64,000 nt of DNA, taken from NCBI RefSeq assembly GCF_018224925.1, contig NZ_JAGTUF010000006.1, forward strand, positions 105,980 through 169,979, given 5' to 3'. How positions within the stretch are numbered: position 1 is the stretch's first letter; each line of letters begins with the position of its first letter. Made by a program: the position numbers and the translations under genes. Under the pieces are notes generated by a model. It did no database searches and was not told the DNA's origin. It saw only the letters and a program-made list of their open reading frames with translations. Origin of the DNA: Magnetospirillum sulfuroxidans. Its GTDB lineage: Bacteria > Pseudomonadota > Alphaproteobacteria > Rhodospirillales > Magnetospirillaceae. This document shows positions 53,193-62,439 of this stretch, piece by piece.

Positions 53193-53924
53193 ATGAGCAA
53201 GAGCGACGAGTGGATGCAGCCGGACCGATTGGCGCAATCTGCAGAATCCGAGCGTGGCAATCTTTCCGCCCATGGCGATTTTGGCTGTTATGCCCGCGTC
53301 AATAGCACCGGCAGTTTGGCGGATAGTGGCATCGAAAGCCATAACCTGGTCTTTGCCGACGGGCGGGGCGCCTTGTATAAGCAAATGTGGCGCGGGCTGC
53401 GGTTGAACGCCATTGCCGATATCGGCTGTGGCTTGGGCCTGACCAGCGCGGCCTTGGCTCGGCAATTTCCGGCAGCCAGTGTTTATGGCTATGAACTGTC
53501 CCCTGATGCGATCGAATTCGCACGGCGGAGTTTCCCCCAAGTCACGTTTGAATGCCGGGTCATCAACAAAGATTGTGCTCTGGAACGGCGTTTGGATCTG
53601 ATCTTGTGCCAGGAGTTCTATCCCTTCACCCGCACCGCGGATTTGGTGCTTCAGATCGATGTTCTGCGCGGATTGCGCAATAATCTGGCGGATGGCGGCT
53701 GTATTATCGTCGAATTGTCGGAACGCGATTACGACACGTCCATATTGGTCAATCTGGAGAATATCACCGGTTTCGCCCTTGAGAGACGCGTCATGCCTTA
53801 TGATCGGGTGTTCCGCAGCCTTCCGATCCTGCCATTGGCGCGGTTGGCTTCTTTCTTCATGAGGTTGGCGACACGCCAGCCGCGCAACATCCACCTTAAG
53901 TTCACGCCTTTGAAAGGCCATTGA
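53193..53924 (+). CDS. Class I SAM-dependent methyltransferase, unknown substrate
   Basis: A 243-residue protein. Motif I is 'IADIGCGLGLTSAALARQFP' (about residues 74-93), followed by an acidic loop 'YGYELSPDAIEFARRSF'. Later 'ELSERDYDTS' and a basic, hydrophobic C-terminus 'LPLARLASFFMRLATRQP' may contact a membrane or a lipid. GAAGGGATTGA precedes the ATG. It is placed two bases after ispG and one base before hisS, so it is cotranscribed with both; the position is not one I know as conserved. Confidence 0.85.
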   Translation: MSKSDEWMQPDRLAQSAESERGNLSAHGDFGCYARVNSTGSLADSGIESHNLVFADGRGALYKQMWRGLRLNAIADIGCGLGLTSAALARQFPAASVYGYELSPDAIEFARRSFPQVTFECRVINKDCALERRLDLILCQEFYPFTRTADLVLQIDVLRGLRNNLADGGCIIVELSERDYDTSILVNLENITGFALERRVMPYDRVFRSLPILPLARLASFFMRLATRQPRNIHLKFTPLKGH

Positions 53925-53925
53925 T

Positions 53926-55161
53926 ATGTCCGGCTTGCAGCCCGTTCGCGGCACCCACGACCTGTTGCCCGAGGATTCGCGCCGGCATCGTTTCGTCGAG
54001 GAAACCGCCTTTTCCATCGCCAAGCGTTATGGCTATGGCGAGATCGTCACCCCCATCTTCGAGTTCACCGAGGTGTTTTCCCGCACGTTGGGCGAGACCT
54101 CGGACGTGGTGACCAAGGAGATGTATACCTTTGCCGACCGTTCGGGCGATTCCATCACCTTGCGGCCCGAGGGCACGGCCGGGGTGGCGCGCGCCTTCAT
54201 TTCCGGCGGCCTGACCCAGTCTTTGCCGCTGAAGGTGATGTATCGCGGCCCCATGTTCCGGCACGAGCGGCCGCAAAAGGGTCGGCTGCGCCAGTTCCAT
54301 CAGGTTGGCTGCGAATTGTTGGGGGTCGAGGGACCGCAAGCGGATATCGAGGTCATTTCCATGGCCTGGCGCATCCTGCAAGGGCTGGGCTTGGGCGATA
54401 AGGTGCAGTTGGAAATCAACAGCCTGGGCGACGCGGAAAGTCGCGCCGCCTATCGCTCCGCCCTGATCGCCTATCTTGAACCCATGCGCATGACCCTGTC
54501 AGAGGAAAGCCAGGCGCGGCTGGACAAGAACCCGTTGCGGGTGCTTGATTCCAAGGACGAGGAAGACAAGCGCGTCGTCGCCCAAGCCCCGGTGATGAGC
54601 GATTGCATGACGCCGGCCGCCAAGGAATTCTTTGATCAGGTGACCAGCGGTTTGACGGCGTTGGGCATTGCCTTCGTCATCAATCCCAAGCTGGTGCGCG
54701 GGTTGGATTATTATTGCCACACCGCCTTCGAATTCACCACCACCGCGCTGGGCGCCCAGGGAACGGTCTTGGCCGGCGGTCGCTATGACGGATTGATCGG
54801 CCAGATGGGCGGTCCGGCGACGCCGGGCATCGGCTGGGCCGCGGGCGTCGAACGTCTGGCCATGCTGATCGAGGATTTGCCGGCCTTGGATCGTCCGGTC
54901 AGCCTGATTCCCATGGGCGACAGCGTGCCGGCGGTGGTGCTGGCCGACCGCTTGCGCGCGGCCGGTTTCACCGTTGATCTTGGCTTTTCCGGCAATATGA
55001 AAAAGCGCATGGCCCGCGCCAACAAGGCGAATGCCCGCTTCGCCGTCATCTTGGGCGAGGACGAATTGGCCCGCAATGCCGTGTCGTTGCGCGATCTTGA
55101 CGCCGGCACCCAGGAGGAAATCCCCCTGGCCGAAGTGGAGCGGCGACTGGGCCGGGAATGA
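53926..55161 (+). CDS. hisS: Histidyl-tRNA synthetase
   Basis: A 411-residue class II synthetase charging tRNA-His. 'PVRGTHDLLPEDSRRH' is motif 1 context. Motif 2 is 'MYRGPMFRHERPQKGRLRQFHQVG'. The histidine-binding 'LVRGLDYYCHTAFEF' and motif 3 'GIGWAAGVERLAMLI' are complete, with an anticodon-binding domain after residue 320. Its stop overlaps the hemA start by four bases. Confidence 0.96.
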   Translation: MSGLQPVRGTHDLLPEDSRRHRFVEETAFSIAKRYGYGEIVTPIFEFTEVFSRTLGETSDVVTKEMYTFADRSGDSITLRPEGTAGVARAFISGGLTQSLPLKVMYRGPMFRHERPQKGRLRQFHQVGCELLGVEGPQADIEVISMAWRILQGLGLGDKVQLEINSLGDAESRAAYRSALIAYLEPMRMTLSEESQARLDKNPLRVLDSKDEEDKRVVAQAPVMSDCMTPAAKEFFDQVTSGLTALGIAFVINPKLVRGLDYYCHTAFEFTTTALGAQGTVLAGGRYDGLIGQMGGPATPGIGWAAGVERLAMLIEDLPALDRPVSLIPMGDSVPAVVLADRLRAAGFTVDLGFSGNMKKRMARANKANARFAVILGEDELARNAVSLRDLDAGTQEEIPLAEVERRLGRE

Positions 55162-56411
55162 GCCGCGCCGCCGCCACCCCCCGCCTGACGGTCATCGGCG
55201 CCAACCATCGGTCGGCGTCGCTTTCCTTGCGCGATCAATTGTTCGTCGATGACGCCGCCGCCGCCGATTTTCTCGTCGATCTGAAACGGCGCGGATTACA
55301 CGAAGCGCTGGTGCTGTCCACCTGCGACCGGGTCGAGGTGTGGGCGTCCCATATCGATGCCGACAGCGTGCAAGATCAGGTGGCGGCCGCCTTGGCGGCT
55401 CGTGTTGGGGTGGTTGCCGCCGCCTTGTCCGGGCAATTGTATCGGCATGATGGCGCCGATGCGGTCCGCCATTGCTTCGCCGTTACCGCCTCGCTTGATT
55501 CCCTGATCATCGGCGAGCCGCATGTGTTGGGTCAGGTCAAGGTCGCCCATCGGCTGGCCCGCGATTCGGCCACCTGCGGCCCGGAACTGGAAGCGGTGCT
55601 GCAAGCGGCCTTTACCGCCGCCAAACGCATCCGCACCGAGACGGTGATCGGCGAAGGCCCGGTCTCGATCGCCGCCGCCGCCGTGCAGATGGCGCGTGAC
55701 CTGCACGGCGATTTGTCACGCTGCACGGTCTTGCTGGTCGGCGCCGCCGATATGGGCGAATTGGTGGCGGAAAGTCTGTTGGCGGCAGGGGTGGCGCGGT
55801 TGCTGGTCACCGCCCCCAGGGCCAGCCGGGCCGAGGCCGTGGCCGCCAGTTTGAACGGCAATGTCATGGGCTTTGAAACCCTGCGTGAGGCCTTGGCCGA
55901 TGCCGACGTCGTGGTGTGCTCGGTGGGAACCCGCACCATCACGCTGACCGCCGAGATGATGAGCGCGGCACTGAAGAAACGCCGCCGCAAGCCGATCTTC
56001 GTCGTCGATGCCGGCATTCCCGGTGACGTCGAGCCGGCGGTCAACCGCGTCGACGGCGCCTTTCTTTATGATCTTGGCGATCTTGAACGGGTGGCGCTGG
56101 AAGGACGGGCCGGCCGCGAGCAGGCGGCGCGCGCCGCCTGGGGCATCTTGGAGGACGAGGTCGGGGGGTTCCTTAAGGGCCGCGCCGCCCGTGTCGCCGT
56201 ACCGGCCATCGTTTCGTTACGGCAACATTGCGAGGCCATGCGCGAGGCGGTCCTGGCCGAGCATCCCGCCAGCCCCGAAGACGCCACCCGCTTGTTGCTC
56301 AATCGCCTGCTGCATGCCCCGAGCGAAGCGATGAAATCGGTGGCGGCCGAAGGGCCGGAATGGCAAACCATGGAAAAGACCCTGCGCAAGCTGTTCCATT
56401 TGGACGAATAA
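55158..56411 (+). CDS. hemA: Glutamyl-tRNA reductase (C5 tetrapyrrole pathway)
   Basis: A 417-residue NADPH enzyme converting Glu-tRNA to glutamate-1-semialdehyde for heme. '[18 protein letters not shown]', '[23 protein letters not shown]' and the NADPH domain '[22 protein letters not shown]' place it in the family. The catalytic cysteine Cys56 is kept in STCDR, where most homologues have STCNR, and EPQ is EPH. Alphaproteobacteria usually make ALA with ALA synthase instead, so this gene is notable. ATGA coupling to hisS and nine bases to prfA put it inside a translation-gene operon. hemL is not in the window. Confidence 0.9.
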   Translation: MSRAAATPRLTVIGANHRSASLSLRDQLFVDDAAAADFLVDLKRRGLHEALVLSTCDRVEVWASHIDADSVQDQVAAALAARVGVVAAALSGQLYRHDGADAVRHCFAVTASLDSLIIGEPHVLGQVKVAHRLARDSATCGPELEAVLQAAFTAAKRIRTETVIGEGPVSIAAAAVQMARDLHGDLSRCTVLLVGAADMGELVAESLLAAGVARLLVTAPRASRAEAVAASLNGNVMGFETLREALADADVVVCSVGTRTITLTAEMMSAALKKRRRKPIFVVDAGIPGDVEPAVNRVDGAFLYDLGDLERVALEGRAGREQAARAAWGILEDEVGGFLKGRAARVAVPAIVSLRQHCEAMREAVLAEHPASPEDATRLLLNRLLHAPSEAMKSVAAEGPEWQTMEKTLRKLFHLDE

Positions 56412-56419
56412 GGACCACC

Positions 56420-57478
56420 ATGACTCTCGATGCCCAATTGGACAAAGTGCTGTACCGCTATGACGAGCTGCGTGAATTGCTGGCCGTCGGCGATGGCGGC
56501 TCTTTCGCCAAATTGTCCAAGGAATTCTCTGACATCGAGCCGGTGGTCAATGCCGTTCAGGCGTTGAAGAAAGCCCGCGCCGACATGGTCGAGGCCGAGG
56601 CGATGATGGCCGATCCCGACATGAAGGATTTGGCCAGCGAAGAGTTCTACGCGCTCAAGGAAACGCTGCCGGCGTTGGAACGCGATGTGCAGTTGATGCT
56701 GTTGCCGAAAGACGAGGCGGATGAAAAGAACGCCATCTTGGAAGTGCGCGCCGGCACCGGTGGAGAAGAGGCGGCGCTGTTCGCCGCCGAATTGTTCCGC
56801 ATGTACGAACGCTTTGCCGCCACCAAGGGCTGGCGTTTCGAGGTGATGGACGTCAACGAAACCGGCATCGGCGGCATGAAGGAAGCCAGCGCCACCATCA
56901 CCGGGCGCGGCGTCTTCGCCAAGCTGAAATTCGAATCCGGCGTGCATCGGGTGCAGCGGGTGCCGGCGACCGAATCGGGCGGCCGCATTCACACCTCGGC
57001 CGCGACCGTGGCGATCATGCCGGAAGCGGAAGAAGTCGATATCCAGATCGACGACAAGGATTTGCGGTTCGACGTTTATCGGTCCCAGGGCTCGGGTGGG
57101 CAATCGGTCAACACCACCGATTCGGCGGTGCGCGTCACCCATATTCCCACCGGCTTGGCGGTGGCTTGCCAACAGGAAAAAAGCCAGCACAAGAACAAGG
57201 CGACGGCGATGAAGCTGTTGCGGGCCCGGCTCTACGAGATGGAGCGCGCGGCCAAGGCGGCCGAACGCGCCGCCAACCGCAAAAGCCAAGTCGGTTCGGG
57301 GGACCGATCGGAACGGATCCGCACCTATAATTTCCCGCAAGGCCGGGTTACCGATCACCGCATCAACCTGACCCTTTACAAGATCGACGAGATGATGAAC
57401 GGCATGGCGCTGGACGAGGTGGCCGACGCCTTGATCGCCGCCGATCAGGCCGAGCGTCTGGCCGAGATGGGCGAGTGA
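56420..57478 (+). CDS. prfA: Peptide chain release factor 1
   Basis: A 352-residue factor reading UAA and UAG stop codons. The codon-recognition PAT motif is in '[23 protein letters not shown]' and the catalytic GGQ in '[18 protein letters not shown]'. '[17 protein letters not shown]' and the C-terminal helix are normal. The ATG at 56420 is chosen because '[17 protein letters not shown]' is the family start. The stop overlaps prmC, which modifies the GGQ glutamine. Confidence 0.97.
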   Translation: MTLDAQLDKVLYRYDELRELLAVGDGGSFAKLSKEFSDIEPVVNAVQALKKARADMVEAEAMMADPDMKDLASEEFYALKETLPALERDVQLMLLPKDEADEKNAILEVRAGTGGEEAALFAAELFRMYERFAATKGWRFEVMDVNETGIGGMKEASATITGRGVFAKLKFESGVHRVQRVPATESGGRIHTSAATVAIMPEAEEVDIQIDDKDLRFDVYRSQGSGGQSVNTTDSAVRVTHIPTGLAVACQQEKSQHKNKATAMKLLRARLYEMERAAKAAERAANRKSQVGSGDRSERIRTYNFPQGRVTDHRINLTLYKIDEMMNGMALDEVADALIAADQAERLAEMGE

Positions 57479-58320
57479 TCAGCGCCGGCGATTGGCTGCG
57501 GGCGCTGACCATGCGCTTTCAAGCCGCGGGCATCGACACCGCCCGTCTGGATGCCCGTCTGTTGGTGGCCGAGGCGTTGGCGGTGGAGCCGGGGCGGCTG
57601 ATCAGCCATCCCGAGATTATTCCTGACCCGCAACAACAAACTGCGATCGAAGGCATGGCGGCGCGCCGCGAAAACCGCGAGCCGATCAGCCACATTCTGG
57701 GGCGACGCGGGTTTTGGACCCTGGATTTGCGGGTGACGGCCGATACCTTGGACCCGCGCCCCGACACGGAAACCCTGGTGGCCGGGATGCTTGAACGCCT
57801 TGTCGATCACGCCGCGCCGTTGCGGCTGCTGGATTTCGGCACCGGCAGCGGTTGCATCTTGCTGGCCTTGCTGTCGGAATTGCCCCAGGCCAGCGGTCTT
57901 GGCATTGACCAGAGCGCGGCGGCCCTGGCGGTGGCGGCGGAAAATGCCGCGAACACCGGTCTGGCGGCACGGGCAAGCTTTCAATGTGGCAATTGGGGGC
58001 AAGGGCTTTCGGGGCAATTCGATGTCATCGTTTCCAACCCGCCTTATATCCCCGATGGTGAAATCGACGGGCTGGCGCCGGAAGTATCGCGGCACGAGCC
58101 GCGTTCGGCCTTGGCCGGCGGCGGCGATGGACTGGAATGCTATCGCGCCCTGGCGCCGCATATCGTCCGGTTGTTGGCGCCAGGCGGCGTGGTCGGGGTC
58201 GAGGTCGGCGCCGGCCAGGCCGACGATGTCGCCGCCTTGTTCACCGCCGCCGGCTTGTCGTCGCCCCGCGTTGCGCCTGACCTTTCCGGCATTGGCCGTT
58301 GTGTTTTTGCGACACGGTAA
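57475..58320 (+). CDS. prmC: Release factor glutamine N5-methyltransferase
   Basis: A 281-residue enzyme methylating the GGQ glutamine of release factors. The N-terminal helical domain includes '[23 protein letters not shown]'. The SAM motif is '[16 protein letters not shown]', and the catalytic NPPY lies in '[18 protein letters not shown]'. The start is GTG, overlapping the prfA TGA (GTGA). It is the last gene of the ispG operon. Confidence 0.95.
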   Translation: MISAGDWLRALTMRFQAAGIDTARLDARLLVAEALAVEPGRLISHPEIIPDPQQQTAIEGMAARRENREPISHILGRRGFWTLDLRVTADTLDPRPDTETLVAGMLERLVDHAAPLRLLDFGTGSGCILLALLSELPQASGLGIDQSAAALAVAAENAANTGLAARASFQCGNWGQGLSGQFDVIVSNPPYIPDGEIDGLAPEVSRHEPRSALAGGGDGLECYRALAPHIVRLLAPGGVVGVEVGAGQADDVAALFTAAGLSSPRVAPDLSGIGRCVFATR

Positions 58321-58340
58321 AAAAGTGTTGGAAAGAAACC

Positions 58341-58359
58341 GCAACCCGGCTAGGGTTGC
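58341..58359 (+). other. Hairpin after prmC
   Basis: A perfect GCAACCC-GGCTA-GGGTTGC stem lies 20 bases past the prmC stop. Another, CCCTGG-TCAG-CCAGGG, lies at 58463-58478, 50 bases before the DUF4167 start. Neither has a T-run. The rest of the 208-base gap shows no clear gene. Confidence 0.35.
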
Positions 58360-58528
58360 GCCGTCGAGCGCCCCTGATCGAGGCCGGCGTAGAGCTTGTG
58401 GCTCCGTCACCCTCACTTGGCGCCTTCCGATCCCGTCATCGTCGGCCGTTGGCTTACGAGGACCCTGGTCAGCCAGGGCAGATCGTTTGAGTGAAAAGCA
58501 CCGATAAGACCTTGAGAAGGCGGAACCA

Positions 58529-59392
58529 GTGAATCCCAATCCGAAGCAACGTTCCCGCGGCCGTGGCAATAATGGCGGCAATCCCAATCGCATCAATCAT
58601 GGCGGCGGCGGTCACGGTGGTGGGCACAGCAGTGGCGGCGGCGGCGGCGGACATGTCCGCAACATCAATGTCCGCAGCCAAGTGTTCGATTCCAACGGCC
58701 CCGAAGGCCGGATCCGTGGCAATGCCCATCAGGTGATGGAAAAGTATCTGACCTTGGCCCGCGATGCCGCCTCGCAAGGCGACCGCCATGCGGCCGAGAA
58801 TTTCTATCAGCACGCCGAACATTATTTCCGGCTGATCAACGCCTATAATCAGAATAACGGCCAGCGCCGCCCGCAGAATTTGCCGACTCCGGCCGAGGAT
58901 CAGGCAGAAATGCCGGCCGAGGACGATGACGGCGACGACCATGACCAGCGTGACGATCGCGGCCAACGCGATGACCGTGGCCAAGGTGATGATCGCGATC
59001 AGCGCGACGACCGCAATCAGAACGACAACCGCGATCAGCGCGATGACCGCGATGACCGCGATCAGGGCGATGAGCGCGGCCAAGGCGGCGAGCGTGACCG
59101 TTCGGAGGGGCAGCAACGGCCGCCGCGGGAACCGCGCCAACGGCGTGAATATCGCCAGCCGGCCGCGGTGGAAGAGCAGCCGGTTGCCGCCGCCGCAACC
59201 CCCCCAGTTCCGGCCCCGGCCCCAGTTCCTGCTCCGGTGGTCGAAGCCGCCGCCGAGCCGGCCGCTGCCGTCGCCCAGGGCGAGGACGATGCTCCGGCCC
59301 GTGCTCCGGTGCGCCGTCGTCGCCGTCCCGCCGCCGCCGCCGAGCCGGCCGCCGAGGCGGCTCCGGCCGATGCCGAGCCGGTGCTGATCTAA
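58529..59392 (+). CDS. DUF4167 domain protein with Asp/Arg repeat region
   Basis: A 287-residue protein. A Gly/Asn/Arg/His-rich N-terminus (about 8-45) and the DUF4167 core 'GPEGRIRGNAHQVMEKYLTLARDAASQGDRHAAENFYQHAEHYFRL'-like helices (about 57-103) identify it. A charged DQRDDR-type repeat (about 139-191) and an Ala/Pro/Arg tail follow; these are probably disordered. The family is alphaproteobacterial and uncharacterised; the basic and RGG-like parts suggest nucleic acid binding, which is inference. It starts at GTG with GAAGGCGGAA upstream. Confidence 0.88.
   Translation: MNPNPKQRSRGRGNNGGNPNRINHGGGGHGGGHSSGGGGGGHVRNINVRSQVFDSNGPEGRIRGNAHQVMEKYLTLARDAASQGDRHAAENFYQHAEHYFRLINAYNQNNGQRRPQNLPTPAEDQAEMPAEDDDGDDHDQRDDRGQRDDRGQGDDRDQRDDRNQNDNRDQRDDRDDRDQGDERGQGGERDRSEGQQRPPREPRQRREYRQPAAVEEQPVAAAATPPVPAPAPVPAPVVEAAAEPAAAVAQGEDDAPARAPVRRRRRPAAAAEPAAEAAPADAEPVLI
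58943..59101 (+). repeat. DQRDDR-encoding tandem repeat
   Basis: About 53 codons encode degenerate six-residue units (DQRDDR, GQRDDR, NQNDNR, DQGDER) built on GATCAGCGCGATGACCGC-like 18-base DNA units. The alternating acid/base pattern is typical of disordered or condensate-forming segments. Confidence 0.85.
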
Positions 59393-59430
59393 GCGTTCAC
59401 GCGCATTTGTCTTTGAGCGTTTTGGGGCGT

Positions 59431-59470
59431 GCCGCCCTCCTTTATCCGTGATCGGGTAAAGGGGGGCGGC
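59431..59470 (+). terminator. Long hairpin after the DUF4167 gene
   Basis: A 17-bp stem with two G-T wobbles (59431-59447 and 59454-59470) encloses GTGATC. It lies 38 bases past the stop and before the clpB promoter. No strong T-run follows, but the position and stability suit termination. Confidence 0.6.
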
Positions 59471-59496
59471 GCGCCCTTCGACATTTAAGCCCTCCG

Positions 59497-59525
59497 CTTG
59501 CAACCGGCGGGAACCCCACTAAATC
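59497..59525 (+). promoter_or_regulatory. Heat-shock (RpoH)-like promoter of clpB
   Basis: CTTGCAA (59497-59503) followed by CCCCACTAAAT (59514-59524) resembles the RpoH pattern CTTG...CCC-AT-T. The ATG lies about 70 bases on. ClpB is a standard heat-shock gene, which supports the reading. Confidence 0.5.
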
Positions 59526-59598
59526 ATTAGCGAATGTTCGAGGAATACCAGGGCTGCCGCGGTTGGGGTCCCCGTGTTCCGTCGCATCGGAGGCATTC

Positions 59599-62187
59599 AT
59601 GGAATTCGACAAATATACCGAACGCTCGAAGGGCTTTATCCAATCGGCCCAGACCTTGGCGTTGCGTCATGGCCATCAACGGTTGACGCCGGAACACTTG
59701 CTCAAGGTTCTGCTGGACGACAAGGAAGGCTTGGCGGCCAAGCTGATCAAGGCATCTGGCGGCGATCACAAAAAAGCGCTGGCCGGCGTTGAAGCCGAAA
59801 TCGCCAAACAACCCACCGTCGAAGGCCCTGGCGCCGGCGGTCTGCATCTGACCGGCGAATTGTCGCGGGTGTTTCAGTTGGCGGAAGAAGCCGCGACCAA
59901 GGCTGGTGATGAATACGTCACCGCCGAGCGGCTGCTGCTGGCTTTGACCATGGGCGCTGGTTCTGCCGCGGCTCGGGTTCTGTCCGAGGCCGGGGTGAAC
60001 CCGCAGGCGCTTAATCGCGCCATCGAGGAGATGCGCAAAGGCCGCAAGGCCAATTCCTCCAGCGCCGAAGACGGTTATGACGCCTTGAAGAAATACGCCC
60101 GTGACCTGACGGCGGCGGCGCGGGAAGGCAAGCTTGACCCGGTGATCGGCCGCGACGAGGAAATTCGCCGCACCATCCAGGTGCTCAGCCGGCGGACCAA
60201 AAACAATCCGGTGCTGATTGGCGAACCCGGCGTTGGCAAGACCGCCATCATCGAAGGCTTGGCCATTCGCATCGTCAATGGCGATGTCCCCGAGAATCTT
60301 AAGCTGAAAAGCTTGATGAGCTTGGACATGGGGTCGTTGATCGCCGGGGCCAAGTTCCGGGGTGAGTTCGAGGAACGCCTGAAAGCGGTGCTGTCGGAAA
60401 TCCAGGCCGCCAATGGCGACGTCATCTTGTTCATCGACGAGATGCACACCTTGGTCGGCGCCGGGGCGGCGGAAGGGGCGATGGATGCCTCGAACCTGCT
60501 CAAGCCGGCCTTGGCGCGGGGCGAGTTGCATTGTGTCGGCGCCACCACGCTGAACGAATATCGCAAGCATGTGGAAAAAGACGCGGCCCTGGCCCGGCGC
60601 TTTCAGCCGGTCTTCGTCTCCGAGCCGACGGTCGAAGACACCATCTCGATTTTGCGTGGGATCAAGGAAAAGTACGAGATGCATCACGGCGTGCGCATCT
60701 CGGATTCGTCGCTGGTGGCGGCGGCGACCTTGTCCAATCGCTATATCACCGATCGGTTCCTGCCCGACAAAGCCATTGATCTGGTCGACGAAGCCGCCTC
60801 ACGCTTGCGCATGGAGGTGGATTCCAAGCCCGAGGAATTGGACGAACTGGACCGCCGGATCATTCAGTTGAAGATCGAACGCGAGGCTTTGAAAAAGGAA
60901 AGTGACCGCGCCAGCCGGGATCGGTTGGAGGTTCTGGATGAGGAACTGGCCGAACTGGAAGTCGATAGTGCCCGGATCAGCGCCGAATGGCGGGCGGAAA
61001 AAGATCAATTGGCTTCGGCCACCAAGCTGAAGGAACAGTTGGACGCCGCCCGTATCGAGGCCGACAAGGCCCAGCGCGAGGGGCAATATCAAAAAGCCGG
61101 CGAATTGTTGTACGGGGTGATCCCCGATCTGGAACGCAAGCTGGCGACGGCCGATGCGGCCGAGGGCCGCATGCTCAATGAGGCGGTGACCGAAGAGCAC
61201 ATCGCCGGGGTGGTGTCGCGCTGGACCGGTATTCCGGTGGATAAGATGCTGGCGGGCGAGCGGGAAAAGCTGCTGGACATGGAAAACCGCCTCAAGGCCC
61301 GCGTGATCGGCCAAGACGAGGCCCTGGTCGCCGTTTCCAACGCCGTACGCCGGGCGCGGGCCGGCTTGCAGGACCCCAACCGCCCCATCGGCTCGTTCTT
61401 GTTCCTGGGGCCGACCGGCGTCGGCAAAACCGAGCTGACCAAGGCCTTGGCCGAGTTCTTGTTCGACGACGAAACCGCCATGGTGCGGATGGATATGTCG
61501 GAATACATGGAAAAGCATTCCGTCGCCCGCCTGATCGGGGCGCCGCCCGGCTATGTCGGCTACGAGGAAGGCGGGGCGCTGACCGAGGCGGTCCGGCGGC
61601 GACCCTATCAGGTGATCTTGTTCGACGAGGTGGAAAAGGCCCATCCCGACGTCTTCAACGTGCTGCTGCAAGTGCTTGACGATGGCCGTCTGACCGATGG
61701 ACAAGGGCGAACGGTGGATTTCCGCAACACTCTGATCGTGCTGACTTCGAATCTGGGGTCGGACATTTTAGCACATCAAGAGGAAGGTCATGATTCGGAC
61801 GAGGTTCGGGGCTTGGTGATGGAAGTGGTGCGCGATGCCTTCCGTCCCGAATTCCTTAACCGCCTGGACGAGATCTTGCTGTTCCATCGTTTGGGCCGCG
61901 CCCACATGACCGGGATCGTACAAATCCAGTTGGCGCGGTTGCGGCACTTGCTGGCGGATCGCAAAATCAGTCTGGATTTGGATGAATCCGCCAATGAGTG
62001 GCTTGCGCAAAAGGGTTACGACCCTATTTACGGAGCACGCCCGTTGAAGCGGATCATACAGCGGGCTTTGCAAAATCCGCTGGCCGGCCTGATCTTGGAG
62101 GGCCGGGTCACGGATGGGTCGAAGGTCAAGGTTTCCGCGGATTGCGGGGCTTTGACCATTGACGGGCACGAGGTTGCGTTGAAGTAA
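59599..62187 (+). CDS. clpB: ATP-dependent disaggregase ClpB
   Basis: An 862-residue AAA+ chaperone that, with DnaK, rescues aggregated proteins. It has a Clp N-terminal domain (about 5-145), NBD1 with Walker A '[10 protein letters not shown]', a coiled-coil middle domain (about 405-525) and NBD2 with '[10 protein letters not shown]'. A C-terminal oligomerisation region follows. It lacks the ClpP-binding IGF loop. The ATG at 59599 has GGAGG five bases upstream. A weak hairpin at 62196-62217 follows the stop. Confidence 0.97.
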   Translation: MEFDKYTERSKGFIQSAQTLALRHGHQRLTPEHLLKVLLDDKEGLAAKLIKASGGDHKKALAGVEAEIAKQPTVEGPGAGGLHLTGELSRVFQLAEEAATKAGDEYVTAERLLLALTMGAGSAAARVLSEAGVNPQALNRAIEEMRKGRKANSSSAEDGYDALKKYARDLTAAAREGKLDPVIGRDEEIRRTIQVLSRRTKNNPVLIGEPGVGKTAIIEGLAIRIVNGDVPENLKLKSLMSLDMGSLIAGAKFRGEFEERLKAVLSEIQAANGDVILFIDEMHTLVGAGAAEGAMDASNLLKPALARGELHCVGATTLNEYRKHVEKDAALARRFQPVFVSEPTVEDTISILRGIKEKYEMHHGVRISDSSLVAAATLSNRYITDRFLPDKAIDLVDEAASRLRMEVDSKPEELDELDRRIIQLKIEREALKKESDRASRDRLEVLDEELAELEVDSARISAEWRAEKDQLASATKLKEQLDAARIEADKAQREGQYQKAGELLYGVIPDLERKLATADAAEGRMLNEAVTEEHIAGVVSRWTGIPVDKMLAGEREKLLDMENRLKARVIGQDEALVAVSNAVRRARAGLQDPNRPIGSFLFLGPTGVGKTELTKALAEFLFDDETAMVRMDMSEYMEKHSVARLIGAPPGYVGYEEGGALTEAVRRRPYQVILFDEVEKAHPDVFNVLLQVLDDGRLTDGQGRTVDFRNTLIVLTSNLGSDILAHQEEGHDSDEVRGLVMEVVRDAFRPEFLNRLDEILLFHRLGRAHMTGIVQIQLARLRHLLADRKISLDLDESANEWLAQKGYDPIYGARPLKRIIQRALQNPLAGLILEGRVTDGSKVKVSADCGALTIDGHEVALK

Positions 62188-62384
62188 GCGCACAGCCCCT
62201 CTCCCAAAGGATAGGGGAGGCGGTGAGAACTTGATTAGGGCGGCGCAGGTGTGCGTAACTGGTTTGCATTGCCCAATGCCACATGTTAGAAGGTCGCCGC
62301 CCGCAGAAAGCCGGGCGCTCCAGAATTTCAATCGGCCGGTACTCCGTCCCCCCTCCCCCCCCATAGGGGTGCTGGCCGCGAGGG

Positions 62385-62408
62385 CGGGGATGCCCAAGGG
62401 CATCCCCG
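62385..62408 (-). terminator. 11-bp hairpin after the M23 peptidase gene
   Basis: CGGGGATGCCC-AA-GGGCATCCCCG is perfect (62385-62395 and 62398-62408) and ends 32 bases past the leftward M23 gene stop. No T-run follows on the minus strand. A C6-T-C8 run (62348-62362) lies beyond it and makes the minus strand strongly G-rich. The remaining gap (62188-62439) shows no gene. Confidence 0.5.
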
Positions 62409-62439
62409 TTCCGCCTCGACGATACGATCTGTCCGGGGT

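Noticed and set aside
62348..62362. The C6-T-C8 run as a G-quadruplex regulator
   Set aside because: It has only two long G-runs on the minus strand with no third and fourth runs well spaced, so the evidence is too weak.
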